Shown here piece by piece: positions 59,600-64,000 of a stretch of DNA of 64,000 nt (position 1 is its first letter; every line of letters starts with the position of its first letter). The position numbers and the translations under genes are program-made. This stretch comes from Saccharomonospora sp. NB11 (GTDB taxonomy: Bacteria; Actinomycetota; Actinomycetes; Mycobacteriales; Pseudonocardiaceae), in the NCBI RefSeq assembly GCF_015910535.1, contig NZ_JACBJG010000003.1, forward strand, positions 310,001-374,000. The letters are read 5' to 3'. The notes under the pieces are model-generated. The model was not told the DNA's origin. It saw only the letters and a list, made by a program, of their open reading frames with translations, and did no database searches.

Positions 59600-60271
59600 T
59601 CAGGCGCTTGCGGCCTCCGCCTCGTCGTCCACGGGCTTGCGCATCTCCTGGCGGTAGCGCCAGGCACCGTAGGCGGTCCCGATCACGAAGAACGCGACGC
59701 TGCCCCACACCAGGACGGTGTTGAGCCACGGGATCGCGGTGAGCAGACCGGCGGCGTAGTAGCCGAGCAGCACGAGGGTGGGCACCCACAGCACGGCGCC
59801 CGCGGCGGTGGCCAGCATGAACCGGCGGGGGTTCATGCCCGCGGCCCCGGCGATCAACGGGGCCAGCGTGCGAATCCACGGGATCCAGCGCGCGGCCACG
59901 ATGGCCAGGAAGCCCTTGCGGTCGAGGAACGACTTGGCGCGGTCCAGGTTCTCCTGATTCAGCATCTTGCCGCCTCGGCGGGCGATGAACCGGGTCCCGG
60001 TCTGCCGTCCGACGTAGTAGCCGACCTGGTTGCCGACGACCGCGGTCGCGAGCGCGACGCCCGAGAGCGCCCACGCCTGGCCCTCGACGTCGTGCTGGGC
60101 GAGCACCACCCCCGCGGCGAACAGCAGCGAGTCGCCGGGCAGGAAGAGTCCCACGATCAGCGCGCACTCGACGAACACGAAGCTGAGGACGATGAGCCAT
60201 ACCAACAGCGGCCCGGCCGTCGACAGCCAGTCGAGTCCGATCGTCGTGGCTTCGGCGTTGACTGCATCCAC
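59600..60271 (-). CDS. DedA-family membrane protein
   Basis: This 223-residue protein has the DedA/SNARE-associated pattern: FVECALIVGLFLPGDSLLFAAGVV, GNQVGYYVGRQTGTRF and FLDRKGFLAIVAARWIPWIRTLAPLIAGAAGMNPRRFMLATAAGAVLWV (with the conserved Arg and Pro). Members transport undecaprenyl phosphate or polar lipids across membranes in several bacteria. The start is a GTG at 60271. It follows the MarR gene by 124 bases in the same direction and may share its transcript. Confidence 0.9.
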   Translation of the reverse strand: MDAVNAEATTIGLDWLSTAGPLLVWLIVLSFVFVECALIVGLFLPGDSLLFAAGVVLAQHDVEGQAWALSGVALATAVVGNQVGYYVGRQTGTRFIARRGGKMLNQENLDRAKSFLDRKGFLAIVAARWIPWIRTLAPLIAGAAGMNPRRFMLATAAGAVLWVPTLVLLGYYAAGLLTAIPWLNTVLVWGSVAFFVIGTAYGAWRYRQEMRKPVDDEAEAASA

Positions 60272-60395
60272 GTCGGCAGCGTACGTGCCGGGCGATCGTC
60301 GTGGTGCCCGGCTGCCGGGATCGACGGTGACGTGAAGCGGTGCGGACCGCAGCGGCCACGGCGACGCGGGTCGTGTCGCGACCCCGGCGTCACGC

Positions 60396-60908
60396 TCAGT
60401 GCCCGGTCGTCCGGTGCTCGGAGGTGCTCGGTGCGGCCAGCGGGTCGCAGGTCTCGATGCGGTCGTTGAGGCGACGCAGCAGCACGTTCACGGTGACCCG
60501 GTCGGCCTCGGACCACTCGTCGAGGACGTGCTCCAGCCAGTGGTTCAGGCGCTCCCGGTTGGTCTCGAACACGCGTCGGCCCTGCGGGGTGGCGGCGAGC
60601 AGCGAGGCCCGCCGGTCGGCGGGGTCGGCGAGACGTTCCACGAGGCCGTGCTCCACCAGTGAGCTGATCTGCCTGCTGATCGTCGAGACGTCGGAGTGCA
60701 GTGACTCCGCCAGTCGGCTCGTGCGCTGCGGTCCCCGGTCGACGAGGTGGAACAGGATCGCGTAGGCCGCGCGCTCCACACCGTCCGGCCCCTCTTTCGT
60801 GACCCGGGACTTGGCGCGGGCGGTCAACCGGACGAGCCGGACCAGTTGGGTGGCCACCTGGTCGGTGCTGCCGTCGGGGTCGTCGGGGTGGGAGAGCTGC
60901 GCAGACAT
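60396..60908 (-). CDS. MarR-family transcriptional regulator
   Basis: The 170-residue protein has the MarR winged helix: AYAILFHLVDRGPQRTSRLAESLHSDVSTISRQISSLVEHGLVERLADPADRRASLLAATPQGRRVFE (about 47-115). Flanking helices serve dimerisation. It is divergent from the FAD-linked oxidase gene and upstream of the DedA gene. Repeated GTGAA/TTCAC elements in the shared intergenic region may be its operator. The start is ATG 60908. Confidence 0.9.
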   Translation of the reverse strand: MSAQLSHPDDPDGSTDQVATQLVRLVRLTARAKSRVTKEGPDGVERAAYAILFHLVDRGPQRTSRLAESLHSDVSTISRQISSLVEHGLVERLADPADRRASLLAATPQGRRVFETNRERLNHWLEHVLDEWSEADRVTVNVLLRRLNDRIETCDPLAAPSTSEHRTTGH

Positions 60909-61037
60909 GGATTCATTCCGCTGTCATGGTCGGTCGAGGGGAGCAGAGTGGTCACGGCAACGATCCCGGCGTCGGCGGGTGCCCGGCAAGTCGTTCACCT
61001 GTGAGGAGTAGCACCTGCGAACACTTTCCGGTCGGGT

Positions 61038-61057
61038 GTGAACGATTCACGGTTCAC
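61038..61057. promoter_or_regulatory. Inverted-repeat element in the marR / oxidase divergent region
   Basis: GTGAAC (61038-61043) and GTTCAC (61052-61057) face each other around GATTCACG; the first also forms GTGAA-CGA-TTCAC. A further GTTCAC lies near 60993. It is 17 bases from the oxidase start codon. Confidence 0.5.
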
Positions 61058-61073
61058 CCGTTAGCGTGAGTGT

Positions 61074-62459
61074 ATGAGTAACGCCCTCCTCGACCGGCTG
61101 CGCGCCGACCTCGGTGCCGCGGCCGTGGTGACGGACCCCGACGTCATGGCGACCTACTCGCGTGACCAGATGCCGCTCGCGCCTGCGGGCACTCCGTTGG
61201 CCGTGGTGTTGCCCGAGGACGCCGCCGGAGTCCAGGCCGCGGTGAGGGCGTGTGCCGAGGCGCGGGTGCCCGTGGTGCCCCGGGGCGCCGGAAGCGGGCT
61301 GTCGGGGGCGGCCAACGCCGTCGACGGCTGTGTCGTGGTCGTCACCACGAAGCTCGACCGGATCGTGGAGGTCGATCCCGAGAACCGCCTGGTGGTGGTC
61401 CAGCCGGGTGTGGTGAACCAGGCGCTGCGCGACGAGGTGGCCAAGCACGGGCTCTTCTACCCGCCCGACCCGTCGAGCTACGACTGGTGCACGATCGGCG
61501 GCAACCTCGCCACCAACGCGGGCGGACTGTGCTGCGTGAAGTACGGCGTGACAGCCGATTTCGTGCTCGGGCTGGAGGTCGTGCTGGCCGACGGGTCGGT
61601 GTTGCGCACCGGTCGGCGCACGGTCAAGGGCGTCGCGGGGTACGACCTCACCCGGCTCTTCGTGGGCAGCGAGGGGACCCTCGGGATCATCACCGAGGCC
61701 ACTCTGGCGTTGCGCCCCCTGCCGCAGGCTCCTGCGACCCTCGTGGCCGCGTTCCCGTCCGCTCCCGCCGCGGGCGCGGCCGTCAGCGGCATCGTGCGTG
61801 AGGGGCTCGTGCCGTCGCTGATGGAGATCATGGATGCGGCGACCATCGACGCCGTGCAGACGTACCTGCGCACCGACCTCGGCACGGGGTCGGACCGGGG
61901 AACGCTGTTGCTCTGTCAGTCCGACGCGGGTGGCGCGCAGGCGAGCACGGAGCTTGCGGCCATCGAACGGGTGTGCCGCGAGGCGGGCGCCGAGATGACC
62001 TACCACACCGACGACGCCGTCGAAGGCGACCTGCTCATGCGGGGTCGCAGGGTCGCGCTCACCGCGTTGGAGAGCCGGGGCACGTGCATGACCGACGACG
62101 TGTGCGTGCCGCGGACCCGCATCGCTGAGCTGATCACCGGCTGTGAGCGCATCGCCGATGACGTGGGACTGACCGTGGCCGTCGTGGGACACGCGGGTGA
62201 CGGCAACATGCACCCGACGGTCGTCTACGACGCACACGCCGAGGGCGAGTTCGAGCGCGCCAAGCGGGCGTTCGACGCGATCCTCGACCTCGGGCTCTCG
62301 CTCGGCGGCACGGTGACCGGCGAGCACGGCGTCGGCAAGTTCAAGCAGGAGTGGTTGAGCCGCGAGATCGGTCCGGTGGGCATCGACGTCCACCGGCGAC
62401 TGAAGCGCGCCCTCGACCCGGAGAACCTGTTCAACCCGGGGTCGATGTTCTCGCTCTGA
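61074..62459 (+). CDS. FAD-linked oxidase (GlcD/lactate dehydrogenase-like)
   Basis: The 461-residue protein has the PCMH-type FAD domain: VPVVPRGAGSGLSGAANAV, NQALRDEVAKHGLFYPPDPSSYDWCTIGGNLATNAGGLCCVKYG and VLRTGRRTVKGVAGYDLTRLFVGSEGTLGIITEATLALRP, followed by the C-terminal cap ending TVTGEHGVGKFKQEWLSREIG. This subgroup includes glycolate oxidase GlcD and D-lactate dehydrogenases that oxidise 2-hydroxy acids. No iron-sulfur partner gene is nearby, so the electron acceptor is unknown. The ATG at 61074 is preceded by little leader sequence. Confidence 0.9.
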   Translation: MSNALLDRLRADLGAAAVVTDPDVMATYSRDQMPLAPAGTPLAVVLPEDAAGVQAAVRACAEARVPVVPRGAGSGLSGAANAVDGCVVVVTTKLDRIVEVDPENRLVVVQPGVVNQALRDEVAKHGLFYPPDPSSYDWCTIGGNLATNAGGLCCVKYGVTADFVLGLEVVLADGSVLRTGRRTVKGVAGYDLTRLFVGSEGTLGIITEATLALRPLPQAPATLVAAFPSAPAAGAAVSGIVREGLVPSLMEIMDAATIDAVQTYLRTDLGTGSDRGTLLLCQSDAGGAQASTELAAIERVCREAGAEMTYHTDDAVEGDLLMRGRRVALTALESRGTCMTDDVCVPRTRIAELITGCERIADDVGLTVAVVGHAGDGNMHPTVVYDAHAEGEFERAKRAFDAILDLGLSLGGTVTGEHGVGKFKQEWLSREIGPVGIDVHRRLKRALDPENLFNPGSMFSL

Positions 62460-62471
62460 CGACGCGCGCCG

Positions 62472-62870
62472 TCAGAGCACGGTGAACAGGCCGATCACCG
62501 ATCCCACGGCGAGACCGAGCGACGCGGCGAGGAGCAACACCCAGCGTGCGGCCAGCGGTTCCGTCTCCAGCCGGTGACTGCCACGTCCGGCCTGGGCGGT
62601 GTGGGTGTCGGTGTCGTCGTTCGCCCGTCGGGCGGGCGGTTCGCCGTCTGCGGCGCCGGAGAGCAACCCGTACCCGGCGGAGCCGCCGGGAAGATCCGTG
62701 CCGGGCGCCGGTCGTGCGGCGGGCATGGTGGGTCGCGCGGGCGGCGTCGGCTGCGTGGTCTGTGCGGGCGGTGTCGAGGGCACCGTCGGCGCCGTGGGGG
62801 CTGCCGGTGGTGCGTACCGCGCCTGCGCACGCAACGCCTCCGCAAGCAGGCGCTCCGGGTCGTCGCTCAT
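62472..62870 (-). CDS. Hypothetical Pro-rich tail-anchored protein
   Basis: The 132-residue protein has an N-terminal 12-residue helical start (MSDDPERLLAEALRAQAR), a Pro/Ala/Thr-rich disordered middle (about 19-100) and a single C-terminal membrane helix (AARWVLLLAASLGLAVGSVIGLFTVL, about 107-132), so it looks tail-anchored with its N-terminus in the cytoplasm. The stop is 13 bases from that of the convergent oxidase gene. It is downstream of nagA in the same direction, with 84 bases between. Function unknown. Confidence 0.7.
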   Translation of the reverse strand: MSDDPERLLAEALRAQARYAPPAAPTAPTVPSTPPAQTTQPTPPARPTMPAARPAPGTDLPGGSAGYGLLSGAADGEPPARRANDDTDTHTAQAGRGSHRLETEPLAARWVLLLAASLGLAVGSVIGLFTVL

Positions 62871-62954
62871 CGCTGCTCAGCGTAGTCCGGGCGTCGGACG
62901 TCGACCGGGCCCCCACGGTGGTGTCGCACGCGCGCGTCCGGGGCTCCCACCGGC

Positions 62955-64000
62955 TCAGACCACGCCTGGCGGGGTGACGACCCAGGAACCGCGGCGCAGG
63001 ACACCGGTGAGTCGCAGGTCGTCGTCGAGCACCACCAGGTCGGCGAGCAGGCCGGGCCGCAGCGAACCGGTCTCGGTGTCGATGCCCAGCAACGCCGCCG
63101 GGTGGGTGGCAGTGGCCGCGACGGCGTCGGCGATGTCCAGACCGGCGTCGAGCACCAGGTTGCGGAACGCGGCATCCATGGTGAGGGTGCTGCCCGCCAG
63201 CGCCCCGCTGTCCGGGAGCGTGGCGACCCCGCCCGCGACGTCCACGTCGAGGTTGCCCAGCCGGTACCGGCCGTCGGCGACGTCCGTGGCCGACATGGCG
63301 TCGGTGACCAGCACCGTCCGCGAACGCCCCGCGTGCCGGGCCGCGAGCCGCAGCACGTCGGGATGGACGTGGACGAGGTCGCAGATCAATTCCACGCTGA
63401 CCCGCTCGTCGTCGAGCAGCACGCCCACCGGTCCGGGTTCGCGGTGGTGCAGTGGCCGCATGCCGTTGAACAGGTGGGTCGCCACGGTGGCGCCCGCGTC
63501 GACGGCGGCCCGCACCTGCTCGCCCACCGCGTCGGTGTGTCCGATGGCGGCGATCACGCCCGACTCGACGAGCGCGCGCACGGCCTTGATGCCGCCGGTG
63601 AGTTCCGGGGCCAACGTCACCATGCGGATGGTGCCGTGGCCCGCGTCGAGCAGGCTTTCGACGACGGCGGGGTCGGGTTCGCGCAGCACGGCGGGGTCGT
63701 GTGCCCCGCACCGGGCCTCGGCGATGAAGGGTCCCTCCAGGTGTGTGCCGACGAGGTCGCCGTCGGTGACGAGGTCCTGCAGCGCCGCGAGCTGGTCGGC
63801 GATGACGTCCGGGGTCGCCGACACGAGACTCGCCACCAGGCTGGTGGTGCCGTGCCGCCGGTGGGTCTCGATCGCGGTGTGCGCCTCGTCGGGGTCGGCG
63901 CTGGTGAACGACCCGCCTCCGCCGCCGTGGCAGTGCATGTCGACGAAGCCGGGCACGACGTGCGCGCCGGCGAGGTCGAGGTGTTCGCCCGCCGGGGGCG
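62955..64000 (-). CDS. nagA: N-acetylglucosamine-6-phosphate deacetylase (5' end beyond window)
   Basis: The frame is open to the right edge, so the first residues are missing; about 348 are visible. It shows the amidohydrolase motifs of NagA: VVPGFVDMHCHGGGGGSF, THLEGPFIAEARCGAHDP with the metal-binding Glu, AAIGHTDA and ATHLFNGM (metal His residues), and LVTDAMSATD with the catalytic Asp. It removes acetate from N-acetylglucosamine-6-phosphate, feeding NagB and cell-wall recycling. The hydrophobic end RRGSWVVTPPGVV is normal for the family. Confidence 0.93.
   Translation of the reverse strand, partial: PPAGEHLDLAGAHVVPGFVDMHCHGGGGGSFTSADPDEAHTAIETHRRHGTTSLVASLVSATPDVIADQLAALQDLVTDGDLVGTHLEGPFIAEARCGAHDPAVLREPDPAVVESLLDAGHGTIRMVTLAPELTGGIKAVRALVESGVIAAIGHTDAVGEQVRAAVDAGATVATHLFNGMRPLHHREPGPVGVLLDDERVSVELICDLVHVHPDVLRLAARHAGRSRTVLVTDAMSATDVADGRYRLGNLDVDVAGGVATLPDSGALAGSTLTMDAAFRNLVLDAGLDIADAVAATATHPAALLGIDTETGSLRPGLLADLVVLDDDLRLTGVLRRGSWVVTPPGVV

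Overview
The window is a chromosomal segment of a high-GC actinomycete. Several features point to Pseudonocardiales, probably a Saccharomonospora- or Amycolatopsis-like genus: a dnaK-grpE-dnaJ-hspR operon and a clpB gene preceded by HAIR operators, the mycobacterial-type fadA2 / fabG4 / htdX cluster with a fadE5-like gene nearby, Septum_form, DUF742 and GlsB/YeaQ proteins, frequent GTG starts and 4-base GTGA overlaps. The genus is inference. I see no insertion sequence, phage gene, CRISPR array or rRNA. One tRNA is present, and coding sequence looks uniform along the window.

Layout. 1-4.5 kb: 5' part of an Nramp-type transporter, a Septum_form lipoprotein, a DoxX protein with a basic tail, and a DrrAB-type ABC exporter. 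4.6-9.5 kb: fatty-acid module (thiolase, FabG4-like reductase, HtdX-like dehydratase, TetR) and FxsA. 9.6-15.7 kb: Nudix hydrolase, branched-chain 2-oxoacid dehydrogenase E1a/E1b/E2 operon, and an M20 peptidase. 15.8-18.3 kb: polar amino-acid ABC importer. 18.4-25.5 kb: large beta-solenoid membrane protein, tiny lipoprotein, thioredoxin/NHL protein, orphan GroES-like protein, VanW-related protein, GlsB. 25.7-36 kb: FadE5-like dehydrogenase, LuxR regulator, small proteins, tRNA-Gly, MpaB-type oxygenase, dCTP deaminase, CAP protein, AidB-like dehydrogenase. 36-41.7 kb: orphan DUF742, Fe-S reductase, SMR pump with TetR, IclR, PEBP protein. 41.9-53 kb: DUF4097 protein, heat-shock operon, globin-reductase, alanine/glycine symporter, ClpB. 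53-64 kb: hypotheticals, SDR, pyrE, DUF2784, SpoU methylase, a LacI-controlled two-kinase operon, DedA, MarR, FAD-linked oxidase and the 3' part of nagA.

How genes work together. HspR, the last gene of the dnaK operon, should repress its own operon through two HAIR sites and clpB through a third. The thiolase/fabG4 divergent promoter and the fadE5-like promoter 21 kb away share a 13-of-14 sequence match, which suggests one fatty-acid regulon. The LacI gene and the PfkB/P-loop kinase pair share a perfect palindromic operator and probably form an inducible sugar or nucleoside pathway. The most unusual objects are the beta-solenoid membrane protein, the DoxX protein with a histone-like tail, the collapsed VanW domain, the orphan GroES and DUF742 proteins, a dispersed 21-base intergenic repeat family and several long perfect inverted repeats at gene starts.
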